This document shows, piece by piece, positions 40,513 through 49,374 of a stretch of 64,000 nt of DNA (its first letter is position 1; every line of letters starts with the position of its first letter). Source of the stretch: DASUPK01 sp963736685 (lineage in GTDB: Bacteria; Actinomycetota; Thermoleophilia; Solirubrobacterales; 70-9); contig CAVTPZ010000005.1 of the NCBI GenBank assembly GCA_963736685.1, positions 1 to 64,000 of the forward strand, in the 5' to 3' direction. Under the pieces are notes generated by a model. The model made no database searches and was not told the DNA's origin. It saw nothing but the letters and a program-made list of their open reading frames with translations. The translations under genes were made by a program, and so were the position numbers.

Positions 40513-41406
40513 TTAGGGCCGAAGCAGGGTGCGGAGATCGGTGACCATCGGCTCGGGGTTCTCGATCACATCGGCCCACGTGTAGCGCCGGAACTCGTCG
40601 CCGCGGGCCCGGGCCTCGCGCTCGCGTCGCCGGTCCTGTTCCCAGGAGTGGCGGGTGTGGTGGTAGCGGTAGCGCTCGAGCTCGACCGTCAGCCGGTGCT
40701 CTGGCCAGCGGCAGTCCACGCGGTGATTGCCGGCCGGCAGGTTGGTCTCGGGAGGCGGGAGGCCCGCATCGCGAACAACGGCGATGAAGGCAGACTCCAG
40801 GCGGCTCAGGGTGACCGGGACGTCTCCCCAGAGGACGCGCCGGAGCCGCCGGGCCCCGGGCCAATTGTGGCGGCGGGCGAGGATCGCCTCCACCGGGCCG
40901 GGAGTGATCCGAAAACGGACCTCGGCCTCGTGGACGGCGCGAGCCAACTCCGGTTCCGAGAGCACGCCGGCAAGGTCGACGAGAGTGCGCGGGACGGTTG
41001 TGACCGGGATGTCTCGCCAGATCGCTCGGTCGATGAGGTCGGTTCGGCGAGCACGCCGGGCGATCACACCCTTGGGCCGTCGCTGTGTGTCGGTCAGAAC
41101 TTCTGGCGATGAGGGAGCGCGCCTGAGGAGGCCGAGGAGATGCGCAGCGGCTCTCCCGGCGAGGAGCGATCGGTCGCCGCAGGCTTTGACCGCGGCCATG
41201 TAGCGGGCTTCGAGGCTCGGGGCTGCGTGGCCCACCCGGAACACACCTCGATGAATGGGGATCAGACTGCCGCCGTGTATTCGCGACTTGATTTCGGCGC
41301 TCGTCACCCCGGCGGTCAGGAGCTCGCCGCGAGTCACGACACCGTGTGCCCCGGCCGCCAACTCAGCAAGGATTTCCTGGACTGTCCTGCTCTGGGGTCG
41401 CACCAC
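40513..41406 (-). CDS. AbiEi-antitoxin-like protein with C-terminal DUF559 nuclease-like domain
   Basis: 297 residues. The N-terminus (ELAAGAHGVVTRGELLTAGVTSAEIKSRIHGGSLIPIHRGVFRVGH) is the winged-helix AbiEi N-terminal domain. The C-terminus (RLESAFIAVVRDAGLPPPETNLPAGNHRVDCRWPEHRLTVELERYRYHHT) is a restriction-endonuclease-like fold (DUF559/VSR-type) with D and E in the RVDCRWPEHRLTVELE signature. This domain pair is common and numerous in actinobacteria, usually without an AbiEii toxin next to it; none is present here. The biological role is unknown. Confidence 0.82.
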   Translation of the reverse strand: MVRPQSRTVQEILAELAAGAHGVVTRGELLTAGVTSAEIKSRIHGGSLIPIHRGVFRVGHAAPSLEARYMAAVKACGDRSLLAGRAAAHLLGLLRRAPSSPEVLTDTQRRPKGVIARRARRTDLIDRAIWRDIPVTTVPRTLVDLAGVLSEPELARAVHEAEVRFRITPGPVEAILARRHNWPGARRLRRVLWGDVPVTLSRLESAFIAVVRDAGLPPPETNLPAGNHRVDCRWPEHRLTVELERYRYHHTRHSWEQDRRREREARARGDEFRRYTWADVIENPEPMVTDLRTLLRP

Positions 41407-41470
41407 GACCCCTAATCAGGACGGTCCGCTGATTCGCCCCGGTCAGCGCTCCGTCACAGCCGGTCTTGAC

Positions 41471-42496
41471 CTAACCCTTGCGAGCCTTTGACGGCTGCAC
41501 GCGCTTCGGCTCGCCCCGCTGCTTCGCGAAGTGCGGCGGCCACGGAGCGTCGCCGAGCCCGCCCTCCTCATCGCGGCGGGCGAGATCGAGCAGCGCATCG
41601 AGGGAGCCCGCGTTGGCGTCGATCTCCCCCGCCGGGTCGCCGTTCTTCCTCAGCCGGTTTGGAACCGTGTCGAGACGAAGGTCCGCCGGCTCCACGTCTG
41701 GAACCTCATCCCAGGAGACGGGGCAACACACCCGCGCGTCGGGAACCGGCCTGACCGAATACCCGGACGCGATCGTCCGGTCGCGGGCGTTCTGGTTGTA
41801 GTCGACGAAGACGCCATGGCGCTCCTCCTTCCACCATTTGCTGGTGGCGTTCCTCGGCACGCGGCGCTCGACCTCGCGCGCCAGCGCCAGCGCCGCCCGG
41901 CGCACCTCGATGTAGTCCCAGCGCGGCTCGATCCTGACGTTGACGTGGATGCCGCGGGAGCCGGAGGTCTTCGGATAGCCCACCAGGCCGTGTTCCTCCA
42001 GCACCTCCTTGACGCACATCGCAACCTTGCGAACCGTGTTCCAGCGGACCCCCGGCTGCGGGTCGAGGTCGACGCGCAGCTCATCGGGGTGGTCGAGGTC
42101 GGAGCGGCGCACTGGATGCGGATTGAAGTCGACGACTCCGAGGTTCACCGCCCAGGCCAGGTGCGCGGCGTCGTTCACCACCAGCTCGGTCGCCGTCCGG
42201 CCGCTCGGGAAGGTGAAGGTCGCCGTCTGCAGCCACTCGGGCGCTCCCTTGGGCACTCGCTTCTGGAAGAAGAATTCGCCGCCCACGCCGTCGACGAACC
42301 GCTTCATCGTGCCCGGCCGCTCGCGCAGCTGGTTGACCGCGGCCTCCTCGACCCCGATGTAGTACTCGACCAGGTCGAGCTTCGTGAACTTCGGCTTGGG
42401 GAAGAAGACCTTGCCCGGATTGGAGAGCCGGACCTCGCGCCCCGCGACCTCGATCGTCGTGTAGTTCGACTTCGCCACCGCGGACATCTTCTCCAT
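41471..42496 (-). CDS. LigD-type primase-polymerase
   Basis: 341-residue stand-alone polymerase module of LigD (archaeo-eukaryotic primase fold), which fills gaps with ribonucleotides at double-strand breaks. Seen: REVRLSNPGKVFFPKPKFTKLDLVEYY at the N-terminus, the metal-binding motif ELRVDLDPQPG (Asp pair), KTSGSRGIHVNVRI, and VFVDYNQNARDRTIASGYSVRPVPDARVCCPVSWDEV near the end. It lies 1.7 kb from the ligase gene and on the opposite strand, and is divergent from the crotonase. Confidence 0.93.
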   Translation of the reverse strand: MEKMSAVAKSNYTTIEVAGREVRLSNPGKVFFPKPKFTKLDLVEYYIGVEEAAVNQLRERPGTMKRFVDGVGGEFFFQKRVPKGAPEWLQTATFTFPSGRTATELVVNDAAHLAWAVNLGVVDFNPHPVRRSDLDHPDELRVDLDPQPGVRWNTVRKVAMCVKEVLEEHGLVGYPKTSGSRGIHVNVRIEPRWDYIEVRRAALALAREVERRVPRNATSKWWKEERHGVFVDYNQNARDRTIASGYSVRPVPDARVCCPVSWDEVPDVEPADLRLDTVPNRLRKNGDPAGEIDANAGSLDALLDLARRDEEGGLGDAPWPPHFAKQRGEPKRVQPSKARKG

Positions 42497-42533
42497 TCAG
42501 ACCACGGATCCGAGCCCGACTCATCGGCGCTGA

Positions 42534-43448
42534 TTGAATCCACGGATCGAAACGCTCCAGACGCTGACCTACGAGGTGACCGGGGCGATCGCCCGGATCG
42601 CCCTGAACCGCCCCGAGCGCGGCAACGGGATCACGCTCGAGATGCCGCGCGAGCTCGCGGACTGCGTCGAGCGCGCGAATCTCGACCCCGAGGTCCATGT
42701 CATCGCCCTGGCCGGCAACGGCTCCGGCTTCTGCGGCGGCTACGACCTGGTCGCATCCGCGGAGCACGACATGGAGGGCGTCGCGCAGCCGGACGCCCCC
42801 GAGGGATCCCCGCTAGACCCCATGGTCCAGGCGCGGAACCACGATCCGTCGGGCACCTGGGATCCGGTCACGGACTACCAGATGATGAGCCGCAACCTGC
42901 GCGGCTTCATGAGCCTCTTCCACTCGGAGAAGCCGACGGTCTGCAAGGTCCACGGCTACTGCGTCGCGGGCGGGACCGACATGGCGCTCTGCTCAGACCT
43001 GCTCGTCGTGGAGGACGACGCCAAGATCGGCTATCCGCCCGCCCGCGTGTGGGGCGTTCCGACCAGCGCCCTCTGGGCATATCGGGTCGGCCCGGCGCGA
43101 GCGAAGCGCCTGCTCCTCACCGGAGACTCGATCGACGGCACAACGGCGGCAGAGTGGGGGTTGGCCTCCGAGGTAGCGCCCGCCGCGGAGCTCGACGAGC
43201 GCTTCGAGTCCCTGCTCGAGCGCATTGGGCGCATCCCGATCAATCAGCTCGTCATGCACAAGCTGCTCATCAATCAGGCGCTCTACGCCCAGGGCCTACA
43301 GGCCACCCAGGCGCTGGGCGTCTTCTTCGACGGGATCGCCCGCCACACGCCGGAGGGGTTCGCGTGGCAGCAGCTCGCCGCCGAGAAGGGCTTCAAGGAG
43401 GCCGTCCGCGAGCGGGACGAGCCCTTCGGCGACGTCGGGCTTGGGTAG
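42534..43448 (+). CDS. Enoyl-CoA hydratase/crotonase family protein
   Basis: 304-residue crotonase-fold enzyme. The core is ARIALNRPERGNGITLEMPREL, ALAGNGSGFCGGYDL (first oxyanion contact), and PTVCKVHGYCVAGGTDMALCSDLLVVEDDAKIGYPPARVWG (second). An insertion (about 75-110, EHDMEGVAQPDAPEGSPLDPMVQ) is typical of an actinobacterial subgroup. The frame has only TTG 42534 as a start, with an in-frame stop just before it and no clear Shine-Dalgarno, so the start is unusual. The reaction is hydration or isomerisation of an acyl-CoA; the exact substrate is unknown. The thioesterase follows 13 bp downstream. Confidence 0.87.
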   Translation: MNPRIETLQTLTYEVTGAIARIALNRPERGNGITLEMPRELADCVERANLDPEVHVIALAGNGSGFCGGYDLVASAEHDMEGVAQPDAPEGSPLDPMVQARNHDPSGTWDPVTDYQMMSRNLRGFMSLFHSEKPTVCKVHGYCVAGGTDMALCSDLLVVEDDAKIGYPPARVWGVPTSALWAYRVGPARAKRLLLTGDSIDGTTAAEWGLASEVAPAAELDERFESLLERIGRIPINQLVMHKLLINQALYAQGLQATQALGVFFDGIARHTPEGFAWQQLAAEKGFKEAVRERDEPFGDVGLG

Positions 43449-43460
43449 GGTGGCCCGCCC

Positions 43461-43922
43461 GTGAACCCCGATATCACCCCCGAGAACATCAGGACCTGGC
43501 TGCCGGGCACGTTCCCAGGCGACATGGCGATCGAGCCGCTCGAGATCGACGACGAGGTTTCGACCGGGCGCATGGTGATCGACAAGCGCCATCTCCACCC
43601 GGGCGGCTTCGTCCACGGAGGCGTCTGGACCGCGTTCGGCGATTCGGTCGCTGCCTGGGCCACCTTTCGCGCGCTGCCACCCAATCACGACTTCACCACG
43701 ATCGAGCTGAAGCTGAACGTCTTCTCCGCCGCGGTGCTCGGCGACGAGCTGATCTGCGAGGCGCGGCCGCTGCACGTGGGGCGCAGCACTGCGGTGATCG
43801 AGGCGAGGATCCGCAAGGGGGAGAAGCCGGTGGCGAACCTGATCGTCACCCAGTTCGTGCTTCCCGGCCGCGATCCGCGAGCCGAGCGCCCGGCGCCGGG
43901 GGATTACCCGCCCGGCGACTAA
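43461..43922 (+). CDS. PaaI-type hotdog-fold thioesterase
   Basis: 153-residue acyl-CoA thioesterase starting at GTG 43461. The hotdog core is RHLHPGGFVHGGVWTAFGDSVAAWA (catalytic region HGGxxxxxxDS, about 45-70), followed by TTIELKLNVFSAAVLGDELICEARPLHVGRSTAVIEARI. It lies 13 bp after the crotonase on the same strand, which suggests it hydrolyses a related CoA ester. Confidence 0.88.
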   Translation: MNPDITPENIRTWLPGTFPGDMAIEPLEIDDEVSTGRMVIDKRHLHPGGFVHGGVWTAFGDSVAAWATFRALPPNHDFTTIELKLNVFSAAVLGDELICEARPLHVGRSTAVIEARIRKGEKPVANLIVTQFVLPGRDPRAERPAPGDYPPGD

Positions 43923-44051
43923 CCCGGCTGCTCGACCATCTCCGGCTTGAGCCGCTTGGCGTGCTCCTTGGGCCGCCCTCCTGCCCTTGCAGGCCCCACC
44001 GGGTGGGCGTAGGGTCGGTTGCAAGGCACAGCAGCAGAGGAGGAGATTGAG

Positions 44052-44441
44052 ATGGGTGAAAACGCAGATGCCGTCAAGGACCGTTGGGATGACTTCGCCA
44101 AGGGCGACTTGGACGCGGCTGTCTCGACGACGGACGAGAACGCCGAGATCAGGCTTCCCGAGACCCTGCCCTGGGGTGGTACCTACAAAGGCCCCGAAGG
44201 GTTCAAGGAGATGATCCAGAAGTTCCTGTCGAATTTCGAGTCCGTCGACCCGAATCCCACCGCGTTCCTCGAGGCCGACGACGGTGAAACCGTCGTCGTG
44301 ATCGTCGACGGCACCGGGAAGACGAAGTCGGGCAACGAGCTCGGCGGCCGCTCGGTGTGGCTCTACAAGGTGAGCGACGGAAAGCTCATGGGCGCGGAGT
44401 TCTTCGGTGACACCGCAGAGGCGCGCGACGCCGTGGGCTGA
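44052..44441 (+). CDS. NTF2/SnoaL-like protein
   Basis: 129-residue single NTF2-like domain: MGENADAVKDRWDDFAKGDLDAAVSTTDENAEIRLP at the N-terminus, GGTYKGPEGFKEMIQKFLSNF, and VWLYKVSDGKLMGAEFFGDTAEARDAV. The family includes isomerases, hydrolases and binding proteins; no catalytic residues can be assigned here. Ribosome site GAGGAG lies about 8 bases before the ATG. It is convergent with pyruvate kinase (6 bp). Confidence 0.83.
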   Translation: MGENADAVKDRWDDFAKGDLDAAVSTTDENAEIRLPETLPWGGTYKGPEGFKEMIQKFLSNFESVDPNPTAFLEADDGETVVVIVDGTGKTKSGNELGGRSVWLYKVSDGKLMGAEFFGDTAEARDAVG

Positions 44442-44447
44442 CTCGCC

Positions 44448-45899
44448 CTACGGAACTCGGTGAATTTCAAAAAGGTTGGTCCCGACCTCCTGCGCAGGCA
44501 GCCCAGCCGTGATCGCCACCAGGTCGCCTGATTCGGCGATGCCTCGCTGGCGGGCGAGGTCGGCACAGTCGTCGAGCAGCTTGCGGATCGAGGTCCAGTC
44601 ATCGGCCTGGGTGGAGCTGATCCCGAAGAGGAGGTTCATCCGGCGCACGGTTGCCAGACGAGGCGAGACCGCCAGCACGGGCACCCGCGGGCGATGGGCC
44701 GAGATCAGCCGGGCTGTCCGACCCGAGTTGGTGGGGCAGACGATCGCCTTGAGGCCGAGCCGGTAGCAGGCCGCCACGGCGACCTGTGCGACGGTCTCGG
44801 CGATGTCGTGTTCCTTCTCCTCCACTCGGGTGAAGACCATCTCCCCGAACTGAAGGCGCGGCTCGGTGACGCGCGCGATCCGGTCCATCACCCGCACCGC
44901 CTCGACGGGATGGTCGCCGATCGCGGTTTCCTCCGAGAGCATCACCGCGTCGGTTCCGTCGTAGATCGCGTTCGCGACGTCGGTGACCTCGGCCCGCGTC
45001 GGGCGGGAGGCGCGCACCATGGTCGCCAGCATCTGGGTCGCGGTGATGGCCGGCTTCGATGCCCGTCCGGCCAGGGCGATCAGCCGCTTTTGTGCGCCGG
45101 GGACCTCCTCGATCGGCAGCTCCACACCGAGATCGCCGCGAGCGATCATGATCCCGCTGCCTGCCGACTCGATGATCTCGCCCGCCCGCTCGGCCGCCTG
45201 CGGCTTTTCGATCTTGGCGATCAGGGGTATGTCCGAATCGCGCTCGCGCAGGCGCGCCTCGACCTTCTCGAGGTCGGACGGCCGGCGCACGAAGGAGACG
45301 GCCAGCAGGTCGACCCCGTTCTCGACGGCGAAGTCGATCCAGGGCTGATCCGACGCCCCGGTCTCGGGGAGGTCGTGATCGGCGCCGGGCAGGTTCACTC
45401 CCTGGTGGGAGCTGATCGCGCCCCCCGCCTCGACCTCGCAGGTCACGGCGTCGCCGTCAACCGAGACGACCTTCAGCCGGACTCGGCCGTCGGCGAGGAA
45501 GACAGGGTCGCCGTTGTGCACGGCCTTCGAGAAGCCGTCCCACTGGACGGTGAGCATCTCCGCGTTGCCGGGCGTCCCGTTGGTCTCGCCCTTCAGCACC
45601 ACATTCGATCCGGAGTGGAGGACCGCGACATCTCCCTCGACGTCGCCGAGCCGCAGCTTGGGGCCGGGTAGGTCGCCCATGATCCCGACCTCGCGCCCGA
45701 CCTCCTCGCTCACGGCGCGGATCCGCCTGACGTTCTCGGCCTGCTCCTCGGGGGTCCCGTGAGCGAAGTTCAGCCGGAATACGTCGACCCCGGCGTCGAA
45801 CAGCTCCCGAAGGACCTCGGGCGAGCTGCTCGCCGGCCCGACGGTCGCGACGATCTTGGTGCGCCGGGCAACGTGGACGGAGGTTCCGGATGCCATCAC
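44448..45899 (-). CDS. pyk: Pyruvate kinase
   Basis: 483-residue glycolytic enzyme converting phosphoenolpyruvate and ADP to pyruvate and ATP. Motifs in order: TKIVATVGPASSSPEVL, VFRLNFAHGTPEEQ, GDLPGPKLRLG, the active-site signature IPLIAKIEKPQAAE, MIARGDLGVELPIEEVP, MLATMVRASRPTRAEVTDVANAIYDGTDAVMLSEETAIG. The usual "R.NFSHG" and "MVARGDLG" positions are kept with mild changes. It overlaps the P-type ATPase gene by 4 bp (ATGA-type), so is translated after it. Confidence 0.96.
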   Translation of the reverse strand: MMASGTSVHVARRTKIVATVGPASSSPEVLRELFDAGVDVFRLNFAHGTPEEQAENVRRIRAVSEEVGREVGIMGDLPGPKLRLGDVEGDVAVLHSGSNVVLKGETNGTPGNAEMLTVQWDGFSKAVHNGDPVFLADGRVRLKVVSVDGDAVTCEVEAGGAISSHQGVNLPGADHDLPETGASDQPWIDFAVENGVDLLAVSFVRRPSDLEKVEARLRERDSDIPLIAKIEKPQAAERAGEIIESAGSGIMIARGDLGVELPIEEVPGAQKRLIALAGRASKPAITATQMLATMVRASRPTRAEVTDVANAIYDGTDAVMLSEETAIGDHPVEAVRVMDRIARVTEPRLQFGEMVFTRVEEKEHDIAETVAQVAVAACYRLGLKAIVCPTNSGRTARLISAHRPRVPVLAVSPRLATVRRMNLLFGISSTQADDWTSIRKLLDDCADLARQRGIAESGDLVAITAGLPAQEVGTNLFEIHRVP

Positions 45900-48355
45900 G
45901 ACCGCCCCGATGCCGGGGTTGGCGTCGGCGGCACTGTGAGCGGCTCGGTCACCGGTCCGGTCGGGGCCTCACCGGGCGGGCGGTCCTCGAGCTGCTCGAT
46001 CATCGGAATCCGCCAGACGACGCTGGCGAGCACCAGTCCGGCAGCCGCAGAGAGCAGCGCCAGGAAGAGCTGTCCGCCGCCCATCCTGGTCAGGTCGAAG
46101 AAGTCGCGGATCGGCTGCACGGCCAGGATCAGCGCGTAGAGGGCACCGAGGGCGGCGACCAGGGCGAGCATGTAGCTCTGGATCGCGATGTGCTCGCGCC
46201 CCGGCCCGCGCTCGAGCAGCAGGATGAAGCAGAGGCCGAGGACCACCAGGGTCGTGGTCGCGGCCGTCCGCCCGGCCTCCAGCGATCCGCCGAAGACGGT
46301 GTCCACCAGGAAGAAGCTCGCCAGGGACGCCGCGGCGATCGCCAGCCCGGCAGGCACGGCGAAGGCGGCCAGGGCGCGCAGAAGCCGCCCTCTATATAAG
46401 GGGCCGTCGCTGGGGGCGAGGGCGAGCACGAATGAGGGGATCCCAATCGTCAGGAAGGCGGCGACGGTGAGCTGGCGGGGGAGGAACGGGAAGGCCCAGC
46501 CGGGAATCGCGACAAGCACGATCAGCGCCGCGGCGTAGACCGTCTTGGTCACATAGAGGCGGGCGAGGCGATGGATGTTCCGGGCGATCCGCCGCCCCTC
46601 GGAAACCGCCCTCGGCAGCCGCGAGAACTGGTCCTTGAGCAGGACGATGTCGGCGATCCCCTTCGTGATCTGGCTCCCGGATCCCATCGCCACGGCCATT
46701 CTCGCCTGCTTCAGCGCGGGCACGTCGTTGACGCCGTCACCGATCATCGCGACGAAGCGCCCCTGCTCGGCCAGTGCCGAGACCAGCGCCTTCTTCTGCT
46801 CCGGCCGGATCCGGCAGAAGATGGTGTTCTCCTCCGCGATTCGGGCGAGGGAGCCGTGGTCCTCGGGGAGATCGTCGCCGGTGACGACGCCCGCGCCGGC
46901 GGGGATGCCCACGGCGGAGGCGACCGCGGTGACCGTCTGCGGCGCGTCGCCCGAGATCAGCTTCAGATCTATCTCGCGCTCGCGCATGTAGCGAATTGTC
47001 TCCCGAGCGTCGGGGCGCAGGGTCTCCTCGAGCACGATGAGAGCGAGGGGAGTCACCGCCGGCGGCGGGTCCGAGTAGGGGTTGTCCGGCAGCCCGCCGG
47101 AGGCTCGGCCGAACGCGACGACCCGGCGCCCCGCCTTCGTGTTCGCCTCGAGGCTGCGTTGCAGCGGCACCGGAAGGGCGAGCGATCCCCGCGCCATCAG
47201 GACGTCAGGCGCGCCGAGCACGTAGGTCTCGCCGCGCCCGAAGCTCAGCCCGCTCCACTTCCACTCCGAGGAGAAGGGCACCTCCGCCCGGACCCGCTCT
47301 CCCGTCGCCGGGTAGTTCACCGCGATCGCCTCGAGCGTCCGGTTCCGCTCCCCCGAGCTCGCCGCGAAGCGGGCCAGCGCCCCCTGCGCTCCGCTCACCT
47401 CGGACGGGTCGGAGACGTCGACCGAGACCAGCTCCAGCTCGCCGCTGGTCAGCGTCCCGGTCTTGTCTACGCAGATCGTGTCGACCGCGGCCAGCGCCTC
47501 GGTGGCGCTCATCTGCTGGACGAGCGTGTCCAGCTTGGCGAGCCGCACGGCCGCGACGGCGAGCGTCACGCTCATCAGCAGGACGAGGCCCTCGGGGATC
47601 AGCGTGATGAGCCCGGCCGTGGCGGTCTGCGCGGCCTCGTGGAGCGGCGTGCTCCGCGCCTGCAGAGCGAAGATCAGGATGACGGCGAGCGGGATCATCA
47701 GCCAGGTGCTCGCCTTCAGCACCAGGTTCACCTCGTCCTGGAGCGGTGACGGCGGATGCCGGAAGGTCCGAGCCTCCCCGGCGACCTTCTCGGCGTAGCT
47801 GTCCTCGCGCACCGCCGTGACCTCGTAGTAGCCCGACCCGTTGATGCAGAACGCCCCCGACAGCGCCGGCTGCCCGACCCGCTTGCGCACCCCGTCGGCC
47901 TCGCCGGTGAGCACGGACTCGTCCACGGTGAGCCCGCGGCTCTCGGTCACCTCGCCGTCGGCGACCAGCTGGTCGCCCGGCTCCACGCGGATCCAGTCGC
48001 CCGGGACGACCTCCTCGGCTCGCAGCTCCACCAGCTCGCCGTCGCGGACCACCTTCGCCTTCGGCGCGACGAGCAGCGCGAGGTTCTCGAGCGTCTCCTT
48101 GGCCTTGAGCTCCTGGCGGATCCCGATGTAGCTGTTGATCACCGCGATGAAGCCGAAGAGGGCGTCGGCGAAGAGCCCGAGCGCGAGCATGATCACGAAG
48201 AAGACGCCGATGATCAGGTTGAAGAGGGTGAAGACGTTGCCCGCGACGATGCTCGCGACCGAGCGGCTCGACCGGTCCTCGACCGGCCCGAGCTGACTGA
48301 GCCGCTTGGCAGCCTCCTGACTGGAGAGACCGCCTGGATGGCGCTGGTCGTTCAC
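45896..48355 (-). CDS. P-type cation-transporting ATPase, CtpE-like
   Basis: 819-residue ATPase from GTG 48355. Actuator motif ESVLTGEADG (TGEA at 150-153), membrane IPEGL (253-257), phosphorylated Asp297 in VDTICVDKTGTLTSG, hinge MIGDGVNDVPALKQARMAVAMG, then six C-terminal helices. It lacks N-terminal metal-binding CxxC domains, so it is not a heavy-metal pump; the IPEGL motif and overall layout resemble mycobacterial CtpE, a calcium transporter. No ATG precedes the family homology; the longer frame to 48628 is antisense-like noise over the RES gene. Confidence 0.9.
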   Translation of the reverse strand: MNDQRHPGGLSSQEAAKRLSQLGPVEDRSSRSVASIVAGNVFTLFNLIIGVFFVIMLALGLFADALFGFIAVINSYIGIRQELKAKETLENLALLVAPKAKVVRDGELVELRAEEVVPGDWIRVEPGDQLVADGEVTESRGLTVDESVLTGEADGVRKRVGQPALSGAFCINGSGYYEVTAVREDSYAEKVAGEARTFRHPPSPLQDEVNLVLKASTWLMIPLAVILIFALQARSTPLHEAAQTATAGLITLIPEGLVLLMSVTLAVAAVRLAKLDTLVQQMSATEALAAVDTICVDKTGTLTSGELELVSVDVSDPSEVSGAQGALARFAASSGERNRTLEAIAVNYPATGERVRAEVPFSSEWKWSGLSFGRGETYVLGAPDVLMARGSLALPVPLQRSLEANTKAGRRVVAFGRASGGLPDNPYSDPPPAVTPLALIVLEETLRPDARETIRYMREREIDLKLISGDAPQTVTAVASAVGIPAGAGVVTGDDLPEDHGSLARIAEENTIFCRIRPEQKKALVSALAEQGRFVAMIGDGVNDVPALKQARMAVAMGSGSQITKGIADIVLLKDQFSRLPRAVSEGRRIARNIHRLARLYVTKTVYAAALIVLVAIPGWAFPFLPRQLTVAAFLTIGIPSFVLALAPSDGPLYRGRLLRALAAFAVPAGLAIAAASLASFFLVDTVFGGSLEAGRTAATTTLVVLGLCFILLLERGPGREHIAIQSYMLALVAALGALYALILAVQPIRDFFDLTRMGGGQLFLALLSAAAGLVLASVVWRIPMIEQLEDRPPGEAPTGPVTEPLTVPPTPTPASGRS

Positions 48356-48398
48356 CCAGTCATTGATACCAGCGGCCAGGTGTGAACCCTCCCGCCGC

Positions 48399-48908
48399 CT
48401 ACATCCAGAACCACTGCTCGAATGAGCGCACCGCGCCCCGTCGCAACTTGCGCCCGCCGAAGTAGGCGAGCTCCTCGCCATCGGCGACCGCGCTGCGGGC
48501 GGCGACGCCCGGCATCCCGGCCTCCTGCGCCCGCAGGCCGATCGGCTGGCAGCGGCTGTGGGGCACGATCCGGCGCCTGCTGTCGCGCGGGTAGGTCGCC
48601 GGCAGCCCGGCGTCGCGGCAGCCCGCATCGGTGACGACGTTCAGATAGCGGTCCTCGGGGACAGTGGTGCGAACGAGGATCGGGCCCGCGCCGGGTCGCA
48701 GGTCCTCGGGTCCGTAGGGCTGGCGCTCCAGGCGGCGGTAGACGTTGGCGCGAGCCACGGTGACGCTCCGGCAGAGATAGACGACCGGGAAGGACTCGGG
48801 CGGATTCCAGCGGCCGCCGCGCTCGGCGGCGTGGCGGCCGTCGAGCGGGTCCTCCCAATCCGGGTCCGCGACCCGCAGGTACGGCCCGCCCCGCCGGATC
48901 GTCCTCAA
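48399..48908 (-). CDS. RES-domain toxin (NAD+-degrading family)
   Basis: 169-residue RES protein: RGGPYLRVADPDWEDPLDGRHAAERGGRWNPPESFPVVYLCRS carries the conserved R, the GGRWN block and the following Y/S, and ends GGRKLRRGAVRSFEQWFW. RES toxins (MbcT-type) degrade NAD+. The gene lies one base after an Xre-type antitoxin gene in the same direction, the standard order of this toxin-antitoxin family. An unusual Arg/Cys-rich central segment (TDAGCRDAGLPATYPRDSRRRIVPHSRCQPIG) is longer than in compact RES toxins. Confidence 0.85.
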   Translation of the reverse strand: MRTIRRGGPYLRVADPDWEDPLDGRHAAERGGRWNPPESFPVVYLCRSVTVARANVYRRLERQPYGPEDLRPGAGPILVRTTVPEDRYLNVVTDAGCRDAGLPATYPRDSRRRIVPHSRCQPIGLRAQEAGMPGVAARSAVADGEELAYFGGRKLRRGAVRSFEQWFWM

Positions 48909-48909
48909 A

Positions 48910-49257
48910 CTAGACCGTCGCGCCCCAGTCGAACGACCGCCGGATCTCGGCCTGCAGCTCGTCCTGGCGGTCGCGCTCGATCATCTCGAGCATGGACAGC
49001 CCGCCATAGGCGCTCGCCGGCCGTCGCGCGATCCCCGGGATCCGCTCGGGCTTCAGCCGGTGGCGGAGCAGGTCACAGATCGCGGCGACGGTCGCCAGCT
49101 TCGCCATCCGGTTCGAGGGCACGCCGCGCTCGCGCCACTGGCCCACCGCCTGCCTGCTGACGCCGAACAGCCGGCCCAATTCGGTCTCCGAGAGCTCCAG
49201 TGTCTCGGCTACGGGATCGAGCAGCGTGGGCGTGAGGACCGGGTTCATCTCACTCAT
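48910..49257 (-). CDS. Xre/MbcA-type antitoxin
   Basis: 115-residue DNA-binding protein with an HTH (LSETELGRLFGVSRQAVGQWRERGVPSNRMAKLA, about 22-55) and a C-terminal domain (PERIPGIARRPASAYGGLSMLEMIERDRQDEL) like the toxin-neutralising region of RES-Xre antitoxins, where PxxAYGGxSxLE interacts with the toxin. It is the first gene of the pair. ATG 49257 and 49248 are both possible; 49257 is used. Autoregulation by binding its promoter is expected. Confidence 0.85.
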   Translation of the reverse strand: MSEMNPVLTPTLLDPVAETLELSETELGRLFGVSRQAVGQWRERGVPSNRMAKLATVAAICDLLRHRLKPERIPGIARRPASAYGGLSMLEMIERDRQDELQAEIRRSFDWGATV

Positions 49258-49374
49258 CCTAGCGCAAGCATTTCGCAAGGTAGGCACAAATCTCCCCAAT
49301 ATCGACGACAGGAACTTCTGTCCAGAGCGTCAATTTGGGGTTGATTGCAGGGCGGGGGAGCCGACTCAACCTAC

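Noticed and set aside
41531..44050. 839-codon plus-strand open frame across the LigD polymerase, crotonase and thioesterase genes
   Set aside because: Three well-supported genes occupy the interval in other frames; the long frame results from high GC content with few stop codons.
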